Of a DNA stretch of 15,074 nucleotides, positions 1 to 7,524 are shown in pieces. Location: the NCBI GenBank assembly GCA_946410505.1, contig CAMKAP010000024.1, positions 1-15,074 on the forward strand. Reading direction: 5' to 3'. The position numbers were made by a program, and so were the translations under genes. The stretch is from an uncultured Clostridia bacterium. GTDB taxonomy: Bacteria > Bacillota_A > Clostridia > Oscillospirales > Oscillospiraceae. The first letter of the stretch is position 1, and each line of letters begins with the position of its first letter. The notes beneath the pieces are model-generated. The model saw nothing but the letters and a program-made list of their open reading frames with translations, searched no databases and was not told where the DNA came from.

Positions 1-26
1 GTAGCAACGAGTTCTGCCTTATTCAT
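1..26 (-). CDS. hup: DNA-binding protein HU, N-terminus only (partial)
   Basis: The first nine codons of a leftward gene that runs off the window edge. They read MNKAELVA, the characteristic opening of bacterial HU, the small histone-like dimer that bends and compacts DNA. The ATG is the complement of 24-26 and is preceded by a perfect AGGAGG (complement of 36-41) at a 9-base spacing, so the start is secure. It follows the flippase gene in the same direction. In many Clostridia and Bacilli a SpoVB/YabM-type flippase lies near MazG, HU or S4-domain genes, which fits, although no MazG gene lies between them here. Only eight full residues are visible, so the family call rests on the opening motif, the ribosome site and the context. 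Confidence 0.72.
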
Positions 27-49
27 GTAATGATTCCTCCTAATGTGAT

Positions 50-64
50 ATGGCACGATGCCAT
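50..64 (-). repeat. Short perfect hairpin in the HU leader
   Basis: ATGGCA and TGCCAT form a perfect 6-bp inverted repeat around a 3-base centre, lying 8 bases upstream of the HU ribosome site. It could be an mRNA hairpin in the leader or a protein-binding operator. A second small stem, CCCG-TTTT-CGGG, lies at 82-93. Neither is followed by a T-run in the direction of HU transcription, so they are not terminators for that strand. Confidence 0.45.
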
Positions 65-128
65 GTTTATGATGAGTCTGCCCCGTTTTCGGGCAAATTA
101 CTCACTTTTTTTCTGTAGTAAATACAGC

Positions 129-172
129 CTTGATAATCTAACATATTTTCTCCGGATTATCAAGTCTTTTTT
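129..172. repeat. 10-bp perfect inverted repeat with a T-run on the plus strand
   Basis: CTTGATAATC (129-138) and GATTATCAAG (155-164) are exact reverse complements with a 16-base spacer. On the plus strand the right arm is followed by TCTTTTTT (165-172), which looks like a terminator, but no plus-strand gene ends here and the stem is AT-rich. On the minus strand the arms overlap the -35 and -10 boxes of the putative HU promoter. It may therefore be an operator, or the end of an unseen plus-strand small RNA; the sequence alone does not decide. Confidence 0.5.
135..163 (-). promoter_or_regulatory. Candidate promoter of the HU gene
   Basis: Read leftwards, TTGATA (complement of 158-163) and TAGATT (complement of 135-140) are separated by exactly 17 bases and lie about 30 bases past the flippase stop codon. 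The -35 differs from consensus at one position and the -10 at two. It would give HU a leader of about 100 bases containing two small hairpins. Both boxes lie within the arms of a perfect 10-bp inverted repeat, so the site may be operator-controlled. Confidence 0.42.
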
Positions 173-191
173 CGCATGATTGCAAGGTTTT

Positions 192-1802
192 TCAGCGCAT
201 ATGGAGCAATTTCGCGATCTTTTCCCCGCCGGGGATGAGGCGCATGTCCTCTTTCGTGATCATACGCATCGCAATGGCGAAGACGAAGTACACGATCACC
301 GCCGCAACGATGGCGACACCGAGGCAGAGCAGCGTGTGGATACGGGGAGAGCCGAAGCGCAGGAAACGGTCGCCCAGGCCATAGAGCCCCCAGGCGCAGC
401 CGCCCATCACAGCGCTGCACAGGAGGGGTTTGATGAGGATGCTGCGCAGCTTGGGATTCTTATCCAGCACAAAGCACATGAACACAAAGTTCATCACAGC
501 CATCACCACATAGCTTGCAAGGGTACCAACAGGCGCGCCGTAGATGTTGATGCGCGGCTGGGCCACAAGGAAGTAGTTGAGCCCGACCTTCACCACGCCG
601 CCGACGATCATCGTGATCATGGGCAGCATCTCCTTGCCGTTTGCCTGCAGGATGGCGTTTTCCATCAGTACCATGCAAACGAAGAAGGCTGCTACGCCCA
701 TCACAGCCAGCAGCGTCGGCCCCGCGGGGTGGTTGTCGTGGAAAATGACGCGCATGATCGGCCGGGAAAGCACCGCAAGCCCCACGCCCATGGGCATGGC
801 CAGCACGGCGGCGATGCGCATGGAGTCTTCGGAGATTTTGGTGGCCAGATCGTTTTCACCCTTTACGGCTGCGGCGGTGATGGCAGGAACGACGGAGATG
901 GTGAGCGGCGTGATGATGGCGGCGGGCAGATTGAAGATGGTCTGCGCCTCGCCGTATACGCCGTTTAAGACGTTGGCCGCGTTCAGGTCAAAGCCCGCGG
1001 CGGACTGCAGCCGTCCCATGGTCAGGCCGGTATCCACCAGATTCAGAATGGCAAGCACGCTGCTGCCCAAGGCGATGGGAATGCCGATGCGCATGAAGCG
1101 GGAGAAGATCCGCCCGTCCGCCTCCGGTACATCCGGGTTTTCCAGCAGCCCGGTGCTGTAATGGCGGCGCTTGTAGAGCCACATGTAGAGCAGTGCTACT
1201 GCGGAGCCGGCGGTGACGCCGAAGATGGCGGCAGCGGAGCCCATGGGCTTGCCGCGGTGTGAGTGCATCACGACCCAGGCCAGAGCGAGACCCACCACGA
1301 CCTTGACCAGCACTTCCAGCACCTGCCCCACCGTGGTGGGGATCATATTGCCGTAGCCCTGGCAGTAGCCCCGGTAGGCCGAAACCAGGCACACCAGCAG
1401 CACAGAGGGGGCCATGGTGCGTATGCTGAGGGCGGCGGGCGGATTGTGCAGGATGCTCCCGGCGATGAAGCCCGGGAACAGGAACATGATCAGGGAGAAG
1501 ACCAGTCCGATCGTGAAAAAAGTCCACCAGGCCACGCGGAAGATGCTCCGCGCCTGCATGGGGCGGTTTTCGGCGTTGGCCTGGGAGATCATGCGGGCCA
1601 GCGCAATGGGGAGACCTGCCGTGGACAGCGTCAGAAAAACGTTGTAGACGTTGTAGGTCTGCATGAACATGGAGTAGCCGTCGGGGCCGATGATGTTGGC
1701 CACGGGCATCTTGTACAGGAAACCCAGAATTTTCATGATAATGACGCCCAGTGTCAAAATCGCCGCGCCGTGCAGATAATTCTGGCCTTTTTGTTCCGCC
1801 AT
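192..1802 (-). CDS. MurJ/SpoVB-family lipid II or polysaccharide flippase
   Basis: This is a 536-residue integral membrane protein of the MOP flippase superfamily (MviN/MurJ, SpoVB, YabM, YtgP), which move lipid-linked cell-wall precursors across the membrane. The sequence shows about fourteen hydrophobic helices. The N-terminal KILGFLYKMPVANIIGPDGY and GLPIALARMISQ segments are typical of SpoVB-like members, as is the central loop between two six-to-eight-helix halves. I chose the ATG giving MAEQKG because GGGAGG (complement of 1810-1815) lies 7 bases upstream; an in-frame ATG ten codons earlier lacks such a site. It has its own promoter. Whether it is the essential MurJ, the sporulation protein SpoVB or a YabM-like paralogue cannot be settled here; its position before HU resembles the yabM/spoVB neighbourhood. 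Confidence 0.9.
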   Translation of the reverse strand: MAEQKGQNYLHGAAILTLGVIIMKILGFLYKMPVANIIGPDGYSMFMQTYNVYNVFLTLSTAGLPIALARMISQANAENRPMQARSIFRVAWWTFFTIGLVFSLIMFLFPGFIAGSILHNPPAALSIRTMAPSVLLVCLVSAYRGYCQGYGNMIPTTVGQVLEVLVKVVVGLALAWVVMHSHRGKPMGSAAAIFGVTAGSAVALLYMWLYKRRHYSTGLLENPDVPEADGRIFSRFMRIGIPIALGSSVLAILNLVDTGLTMGRLQSAAGFDLNAANVLNGVYGEAQTIFNLPAAIITPLTISVVPAITAAAVKGENDLATKISEDSMRIAAVLAMPMGVGLAVLSRPIMRVIFHDNHPAGPTLLAVMGVAAFFVCMVLMENAILQANGKEMLPMITMIVGGVVKVGLNYFLVAQPRINIYGAPVGTLASYVVMAVMNFVFMCFVLDKNPKLRSILIKPLLCSAVMGGCAWGLYGLGDRFLRFGSPRIHTLLCLGVAIVAAVIVYFVFAIAMRMITKEDMRLIPGGEKIAKLLHMR

Positions 1803-1835
1803 GCTGTGTCCTCCCGGAGCAATTGGTTTCAATCA

Positions 1836-1864
1836 ACTATAATAGGAAAATGTTACGAAATCAA
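1836..1864 (-). promoter_or_regulatory. Promoter of the flippase gene
   Basis: Read leftwards, TTGATT (complement of 1859-1864) and TATAGT (complement of 1836-1841) are 17 bases apart. The site lies in the 79-base gap between the FAD-gene stop and the flippase start and would start RNA near 1829, giving a leader of about 27 bases. The two boxes match the sigma-A consensus at four and five of six positions. Confidence 0.65.
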
Positions 1865-1881
1865 GGGGATGGGCGATGATT

Positions 1882-3258
1882 TCAGGCGGGATCGGCCGCC
1901 GCAATCTTCCGCGCTACGTGGACACCGCTGGCAGAGGCGTGGCTCAGAGAATGGGTGACGCCGGAGCAGTCGCCGATTACATAGAGACCCTTGCAGGCCG
2001 TCTCCAGATCCTCGTCGATCTCCACTTCCATGTTGTAGAACTTGACCTCCACGCCGTAGAGGAGCGTGTCGTCGTTGGCGGTGCCCGGGGCGATCTTGTC
2101 CAGCGCGTAGATCATCTCGATGATGCCGTCCAGGATACGCTTGGGGATCACCAGACTCAGGTCGCCGGGGGTGGCGGCCAGCGTGGGCGTCACGAAGCTG
2201 TCGCGGATGCGGCTCTCGGTGCTGCGGCGGCCGCGCACCAGATCGCCGAAGCGCTGCACGATCACGCCGCCGCCCAGCATGTTGGACAGGCGGGCGATGC
2301 TCTCGCCGTAGCCGTTGGAGTCCTTGAAGGGCACGGAGAAGTGCTTGGACACCAGCAGGGCAAAGTTTGTGTTCTCGGTGTGCTTGCTGGGGTCCTCGTA
2401 GCTGTGGCCGTTGACGGTGACGATGCCGTTGGTGTTCTCATTGACCACCACGCCGTGGGGGTTCATGCAGAAAGTGCGCACCAGGTCTTCAAACTTCTCG
2501 GTGCGGTAGACGATCTTGCTCTCGTAGAGCTCATCCGTCAGATGGGCGAAGATATCCGCGGGAAGCTCCACGCGCACGCCGATATCCACCCGGTTGGAGC
2601 GGGTGGGGATGCTGAGGCTCTCGCACACGGTCTCCATCCACTTGCTGCCGCTGCGGCCCACAGAGACCACACATTTTGCGCACGCGAAATCGCCCTTGGC
2701 AGTGTGCACAAGAAAACCTGTTTCCGTATGCTCAATGCTCTCCACGGCAGTGTTGAAGTGGAAATCCACCTGATCCTTCAGCTCATTATAGAGGTTTTCC
2801 AGCACCACATAGTTGATGTCGGTGCCCAGGTGGCGCACCTGCGCGTCCAGAAGATGCAGCCCGTTTTCCAGGCACATGCGCTTGATCCGGGTGTTGGCGG
2901 TGGAATAGAGCTTTGTTCCCTCGCCGCCGTGGGAAAGGTTGATCTCGTCCACATACTGCATGAGCTCGATGGCCTTCTGCTTGCCCACATATTCATAGAG
3001 CGTGCCGCCGAACTGGTTGGTGATGTTGTATTTGCCGTCGGAAAAGGCGCCCGCGCCGCCGAAGCCGCTCATGATGCTGCATACCGGGCATTTTACGCAG
3101 CTTTTGATCTTGTCCCCGTCGATGGGGCACTTGCGGCGGGCAAGCTCCCGCCCCAGCTCGAAAACCGCGACCTTCATCCCCGGCGCGTTTTTCTTCAGTT
3201 CATAGGCGGTAAAGATGCCGCCGGGGCCTGCGCCGACGATTATTACATCGTAAAACAT
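1882..3258 (-). CDS. FAD-dependent dehydrogenase (COG2509-like) with a four-cysteine cluster
   Basis: A 458-residue flavoprotein. The N-terminus VIIVGAGPGG (residues 5-14) is the FAD-binding Rossmann loop, with the ribose-binding glutamate at FELG (34). GLYVIGDCSGVTHSLSHAS near the C-terminus is the second FAD-contact motif. It fits the uncharacterised dehydrogenases grouped as COG2509; the substrate is unknown. Between the Rossmann strand and the GFGGAGAFSDGK motif (65-76) lie C44, C54, C57 and C60, spaced Cx9CxxCxxC, which looks like a metal or Fe-S site. The start is the ATG 7 bases after GGAGG (complement of 3266-3270). An ATG two codons earlier is only 1 base from that site and is rejected. 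The gene has its own promoter, but a terminator hairpin occupies its leader. Confidence 0.88.
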   Translation of the reverse strand: MFYDVIIVGAGPGGIFTAYELKKNAPGMKVAVFELGRELARRKCPIDGDKIKSCVKCPVCSIMSGFGGAGAFSDGKYNITNQFGGTLYEYVGKQKAIELMQYVDEINLSHGGEGTKLYSTANTRIKRMCLENGLHLLDAQVRHLGTDINYVVLENLYNELKDQVDFHFNTAVESIEHTETGFLVHTAKGDFACAKCVVSVGRSGSKWMETVCESLSIPTRSNRVDIGVRVELPADIFAHLTDELYESKIVYRTEKFEDLVRTFCMNPHGVVVNENTNGIVTVNGHSYEDPSKHTENTNFALLVSKHFSVPFKDSNGYGESIARLSNMLGGGVIVQRFGDLVRGRRSTESRIRDSFVTPTLAATPGDLSLVIPKRILDGIIEMIYALDKIAPGTANDDTLLYGVEVKFYNMEVEIDEDLETACKGLYVIGDCSGVTHSLSHASASGVHVARKIAAADPA

Positions 3259-3270
3259 GATCATTCCTCC

Positions 3271-3310
3271 AAAAAAAGTCCGGACGGTGTGGGATCCCAC
3301 AGCCGTCCGG
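3271..3310 (-). terminator. Intrinsic terminator abutting the FAD-gene ribosome site
   Basis: Read leftwards, an 8-bp GC-rich arm (complement of 3303-3310), one bulged base (3302), a 7-bp arm (TGTGGGA/TCCCACA, 3288-3301) and the closing arm (3280-3287) form one near-continuous hairpin. Two bases follow and then seven T (complement of 3271-3277). The T-run touches the GGAGG ribosome site of the FAD gene (3266-3270). It can end transcripts arriving from pgi, but because no room is left for a promoter after it, any ordinary FAD-gene message must pass through it. Confidence 0.85.
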
Positions 3311-3330
3311 CCAACAAATATCCTTGATTT

Positions 3331-3359
3331 ACTTTACCACGTAGCGCCGCGGATGTCAA
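3331..3359 (-). promoter_or_regulatory. Promoter of the FAD-dependent dehydrogenase
   Basis: Read leftwards, a perfect TTGACA (complement of 3354-3359) lies 17 bases before TAAAGT (complement of 3331-3336), four of six matches to TATAAT. RNA should start near 3324, about 14 bases before the terminator hairpin, with a leader of about 66 bases to the ATG. The site lies in the 135-base gap after pgi. Confidence 0.68.
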
Positions 3360-3393
3360 GGGAACGAGGCGGAAAAGCCCGAAGAACCCGGAA

Positions 3394-4668
<1,275 letters not shown>

Positions 4669-4706
4669 AGAAGTGTTCCTCCTGAATAATTATTTCTAAC
4701 ACTTCC

Positions 4707-4734
4707 ATTATAGCCGATCCGGCAAAGAATGCAA
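4707..4734 (-). promoter_or_regulatory. Promoter of pgi
   Basis: Read leftwards, a perfect TATAAT (complement of 4707-4712) is preceded after 16 bases by TTGCAT (complement of 4729-4734). The -35 box ends only 15 bases after the carboxypeptidase stop codon. RNA would start near 4700, about 32 bases before the ATG. The same TTGCAT-16-TATAAT arrangement occurs on the plus strand at 6093-6120. Confidence 0.65.
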
Positions 4735-4749
4735 GATCGTTTTCCTGCC

Positions 4750-5907
4750 TTAAAGCCCCAGCAGGCTCCCCAGCAGGCGGGTGAAGAGCGGAAAGACGCC
4801 GATTCGCGGCACAGCCTCCGCCGCCGTCACCGGCAATACGGCCAGCGTCTCATCTCCGAGCCGCACCGTCAGCGTTCCCAGCTGCTGCCCCGCCTCCACC
4901 GGCGCAAAGACGCGATCGGGGAGCTCCAGTGTGTATTCCGGCCCGGCGCTGCCTTTGGGCACAAGTGCAGCCGGCTCTCCCTCAACGCATAAAGAAGCCG
5001 TGTCCTCTGCACCCAGCTCCACCGGCAGCGGGGGCAGCTCCTCCTCCGGCCGGAGCGGACAGAGTGCGAAGCGGGAGAAGCCGTAGTTGAGCAGCGCCGT
5101 GGCGTCGGCATTGCGGGAGTCGATGCTCTCCCCGTGCATGATGACGGCGATGTACTCGGTCCCGTCCCTCTCTGCGGTGGCGGAGAGGCAGTACATGGCG
5201 CCGCTGGTGAAGCCGGTTTTGAGTCCGGTACAGCCTTCATACCAGTAGACCAGCTTGTTGGTGTTCGTGAGCCCGAAGCTGCCGTTTCGAATGCTGTCCA
5301 TCCAGATGGTGCTGTATTCCTTGATGCGCTCGTGGGATAGAAGCTCCCGGGACATGAGGGCGATGTCCCGCGCACTGCTGTAGTGATCGCTGTCCTCAAA
5401 GAGCCCGGTGCAGTTGGTAAAGTGGGTGTTTTGAAGCCCCAGCTCCGCGGCCCGGGCGTTCATACGCTCCACAAAGAGATGCTCTGTTCCGGCCAGGTGC
5501 TCCGCCATGGCCACGGCGCAGTCGTTGGCGGAGGCTACGGCGATGCATTTGAGCATCTCGTGCACGCTCATCTGCTCTCCCTCCTCCAGGTAGACGCAGC
5601 TTCCGCCGAAGGAGGCCGCCCGGGCGCTGGCGGTCACAATGTCCTCTGTGGAGAGTTTGCCGGCCTCGATATCCTCAATGATGAGCAGCATCGTCATCAC
5701 CTTGGTAACGCTGGCAGGCAGCATGCGCTGATCCGCGTTTTTCTCGTAGAGCACCTGCCCGGTGACTTTCTCCATCAGAATGGCCGAGGGGGCGGCAATG
5801 TCAATGTCCTGATCCCGCAGAGGCTCCAGCGCCAGCGCACGGCAGGGGACAAGCAGGAGCAGGCTGACGGTTATGCACAGACTCAGCAGCAGACGAAAGC
5901 TTTTCAT
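4750..5907 (-). CDS. D-alanyl-D-alanine carboxypeptidase, DacF/PBP5-like
   Basis: A 385-residue low-molecular-weight penicillin-binding protein that removes the terminal D-alanine from peptidoglycan stem peptides outside the membrane. Residues 1-27 form a signal peptide (basic start, leucine-rich core, ALA before the mature end). The active-site motifs are complete: SVTK (serine 66, lysine 69), SAN (126-128) and KTG (230-232). The C-terminal third is the beta-rich PBP5 domain, ending in an amphipathic FPLFTRLLGSLLGL segment suited to membrane anchoring. I chose the second ATG, 6 bases from GGGAGG (complement of 5914-5919); the ATG two codons earlier touches that site directly. It could be a vegetative DacA or a sporulation DacF; no sigma-F-type promoter could be read with confidence. 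Confidence 0.94.
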   Translation of the reverse strand: MKSFRLLLSLCITVSLLLLVPCRALALEPLRDQDIDIAAPSAILMEKVTGQVLYEKNADQRMLPASVTKVMTMLLIIEDIEAGKLSTEDIVTASARAASFGGSCVYLEEGEQMSVHEMLKCIAVASANDCAVAMAEHLAGTEHLFVERMNARAAELGLQNTHFTNCTGLFEDSDHYSSARDIALMSRELLSHERIKEYSTIWMDSIRNGSFGLTNTNKLVYWYEGCTGLKTGFTSGAMYCLSATAERDGTEYIAVIMHGESIDSRNADATALLNYGFSRFALCPLRPEEELPPLPVELGAEDTASLCVEGEPAALVPKGSAGPEYTLELPDRVFAPVEAGQQLGTLTVRLGDETLAVLPVTAAEAVPRIGVFPLFTRLLGSLLGL

Positions 5908-5968
5908 GGGCATCCTCCCGTTTCATTTCTGCTGACAGACTATGAACGGGGGGACGGAGACATGCATC

Positions 5969-6181
5969 GGTTGACGGAATTATGCATATTTCGACAGACG
6001 GCGACGTGAAACTGCACAGAACCGAATCAGCCCGCCCCTTGAAAATCCGTAGGTTTTGAACATTTTCAACAGAGTTTTCCACAGAACCACTTTTGCATAT
6101 AAGACGGAAAAACGTATAATAAGTTAACATAACAACATAATTACTGCCGACAGTTTTTTTCCAAAATAGTGGTTGACGGAA
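5969..6181 (+). repeat. 11-bp direct repeat containing TTGACG
   Basis: GGTTGACGGAA occurs at 5969-5979 and again at 6171-6181, 202 bases apart in the same orientation. The second copy supplies the -35 box of the AI-2E-family promoter. The first has no good -10 box 16-18 bases downstream. The repeat could be a shared regulator site or chance. Confidence 0.4.
6093..6120 (+). promoter_or_regulatory. Upstream candidate promoter for the AI-2E-family gene
   Basis: TTGCAT (6093-6098) and a perfect TATAAT (6115-6120) are 16 bases apart. RNA would start near 6127, giving a leader of about 105 bases. It is more distal than the second candidate and could instead serve an unseen short transcript. Confidence 0.45.
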
Positions 6182-6202
6182 AACAGGCGCAGATAGTAAA
6201 AT
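6173..6202 (+). promoter_or_regulatory. Proximal promoter for the AI-2E-family gene
   Basis: TTGACG (6173-6178) and TAAAAT (6197-6202) are 18 bases apart, each one mismatch from consensus. RNA would start near 6209. The ribosome site GGGAGGG (6217-6223) follows closely, so the leader would be only about 23 bases. Confidence 0.55.
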
Positions 6203-6231
6203 AAAAAGAACGAACAGGGAGGGATTGTTCT

Positions 6232-7500
6232 ATGCGCCGTCACTTCCGATGGGATAAAAAATACCTGTACTGGGGCATCACCGCGTTTCTGGTGCTCGCG
6301 GCCGTGATCCTCTTTTATATGGCGATCAGTTATCTGCCTTCTCTTGGCAAAGGGATTGGCAGGCTGGTGGGGATCCTGAGCCCCTTTGTCTGGGGCCTTG
6401 TGATCAGCTATCTGCTCAACCCGATGATGCACGCGCTGGAAAGCCATGCCTTCGTCCCGCTGGCAAAACGACTCTACAAGGGCAAGAAAGCCTACCTCTC
6501 CTCCCGTTTTGCACGCAATATGGCGGTCCTCGTGTCCGAGATCGTGCTGCTGGCCTTGATCGTCGCCCTGTTTTATCTGATCCTTCCGCAGTTGTACAGC
6601 AGCATCGTCATGATCGTGGACAACAGCCCCGCCTATATAGCAAACCTCACCGACTGGGTGGAGAAGATGTTCCAGGATTTCCCGGAGATCGAGGCCTACC
6701 TCTCCAACGCCCTGACCGATGTGAACACCAATGTGTTTGACTGGGTGAGATCCACGCTCCTGCCGGGCCTCGGCAGCGTTGTGAGCAATGTGACCGCGGG
6801 CGTTGCGTACGTGGTGAAGGGCGTCTACAACCTGATCATCGGCATCATCGTCTCCGTCTACATCCTGGGCAACGTTGAGGGCTTTTCCGCCGGCGCCCGC
6901 CGCCTGGCCTACAGCCTCTTCGGCATCGAGGGGGCGGAGAAGATCCGGGACGGGCTGGCCTTTACCGACAAGACCTTCATGGGCTTTATTAACGGCAAGC
7001 TCCTGGATTCCGCCATCATCGGCCTCATCTGCTACATTGTGTGCGCGATCCTGAATATGCCCTACGCGCTGCTGGTCAGCGTGATCGTGGGTATTACGAA
7101 TATCATTCCCTTCTTCGGCCCGCTGATCGGCGCCGTTCCCTCCACCATCATCATTCTGATGGTCAGCCCCATGAAGGCGCTGATTTTCGTCGCCTTTATC
7201 ATCATTCTCCAGCAGATCGACGGCAACTTCATCGGCCCGAAGATCCTGGGCAATTCCATCGGCATCAACGGCTTCTGGGTCATGTTCGCCATCATTCTCG
7301 GTGCGGGACTGTTCAGCTTCTGGGGGATGCTCCTGGGCGTGCCGGTGTTTGTGCTGATCTATACGGTGATCGAGAACGCCGTCGTCAAACGGCTGAAAAA
7401 GAACGACCTCCCCTGGGAGGCCGAAGACTACGTCAATCTGGACAGCATCGACCCCGTCACAAGGCAGATCGTCAAAAAAACCGAGACGGAGGAGGAGTGA
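6232..7500 (+). CDS. AI-2E family (UPF0118) membrane transporter
   Basis: A 422-residue polytopic membrane protein of the AI-2E/PerM family. Members have been linked to autoinducer-2 export, sodium/proton exchange or other efflux, and the substrate of this one is unknown. Hydrophobic helices lie near residues 11-31, 44-63, 97-118, 191-212 and 258-327, with a long re-entrant segment at 346-383. A soluble loop at about 120-185 separates the halves, as in the family. GITNIIPFFGPLIGAVP (287-303) and the QQIDGNFIGPKILGNSIG stretch are family hallmarks. The C-terminus is acidic. The ATG follows GGGAGGG at 8 bases. The gene stands alone, divergent from the carboxypeptidase and convergent with the desulfurase, whose terminator uses its last codons. 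Confidence 0.92.
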   Translation: MRRHFRWDKKYLYWGITAFLVLAAVILFYMAISYLPSLGKGIGRLVGILSPFVWGLVISYLLNPMMHALESHAFVPLAKRLYKGKKAYLSSRFARNMAVLVSEIVLLALIVALFYLILPQLYSSIVMIVDNSPAYIANLTDWVEKMFQDFPEIEAYLSNALTDVNTNVFDWVRSTLLPGLGSVVSNVTAGVAYVVKGVYNLIIGIIVSVYILGNVEGFSAGARRLAYSLFGIEGAEKIRDGLAFTDKTFMGFINGKLLDSAIIGLICYIVCAILNMPYALLVSVIVGITNIIPFFGPLIGAVPSTIIILMVSPMKALIFVAFIIILQQIDGNFIGPKILGNSIGINGFWVMFAIILGAGLFSFWGMLLGVPVFVLIYTVIENAVVKRLKKNDLPWEAEDYVNLDSIDPVTRQIVKKTETEEE

Positions 7501-7515
7501 TCCTCTCCGCCCCGG
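7474..7515 (-). terminator. Terminator of the cysteine desulfurase, inside the end of the AI-2E gene
   Basis: Read leftwards, the complement of 7501-7515 pairs with the complement of 7481-7496. This gives a 15-bp stem with one bulged base and two G-U pairs, closed by a 4-base loop (7497-7500) and followed at once by seven T (complement of 7474-7480). It starts 10 bases after the desulfurase stop. The left arm, loop and T-run encode the last nine codons and stop of the convergent transporter. On the plus strand the hairpin is followed only by GTTTG, so it should terminate that strand poorly. Confidence 0.82.
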
Positions 7516-7524
7516 GTTTGCAAT

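Larger units (their letters stand above)
5908..6231. other. Divergent intergenic region between the carboxypeptidase and AI-2E genes
   Basis: These 324 bases hold no convincing gene. A 109-codon minus-strand frame crosses it into the carboxypeptidase but lacks a ribosome site. Visible elements are two plus-strand promoters for the transporter, an 11-bp direct repeat, two ATGCAT sites (5962-5967 and 5982-5987) exactly 20 bp apart, and two DnaA-box-like 9-mers: TTTTCAACA (6063-6071) and TTTTCCACA (6075-6083). I could not place a sigma-A promoter for the carboxypeptidase with confidence, although the only room for it is here. Confidence 0.6.

Noticed and set aside
5801..6130. A 109-codon minus-strand frame crossing from the spacer into the carboxypeptidase
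   Set aside because: It overlaps the carboxypeptidase signal-peptide region in another frame and has no ribosome site.
6143..6160. ACTG-CCGA-CAGT followed by seven T upstream of the AI-2E gene, as a terminator
   Set aside because: The stem is only 4 bp and AT-rich outside it, too weak to support a terminator call.
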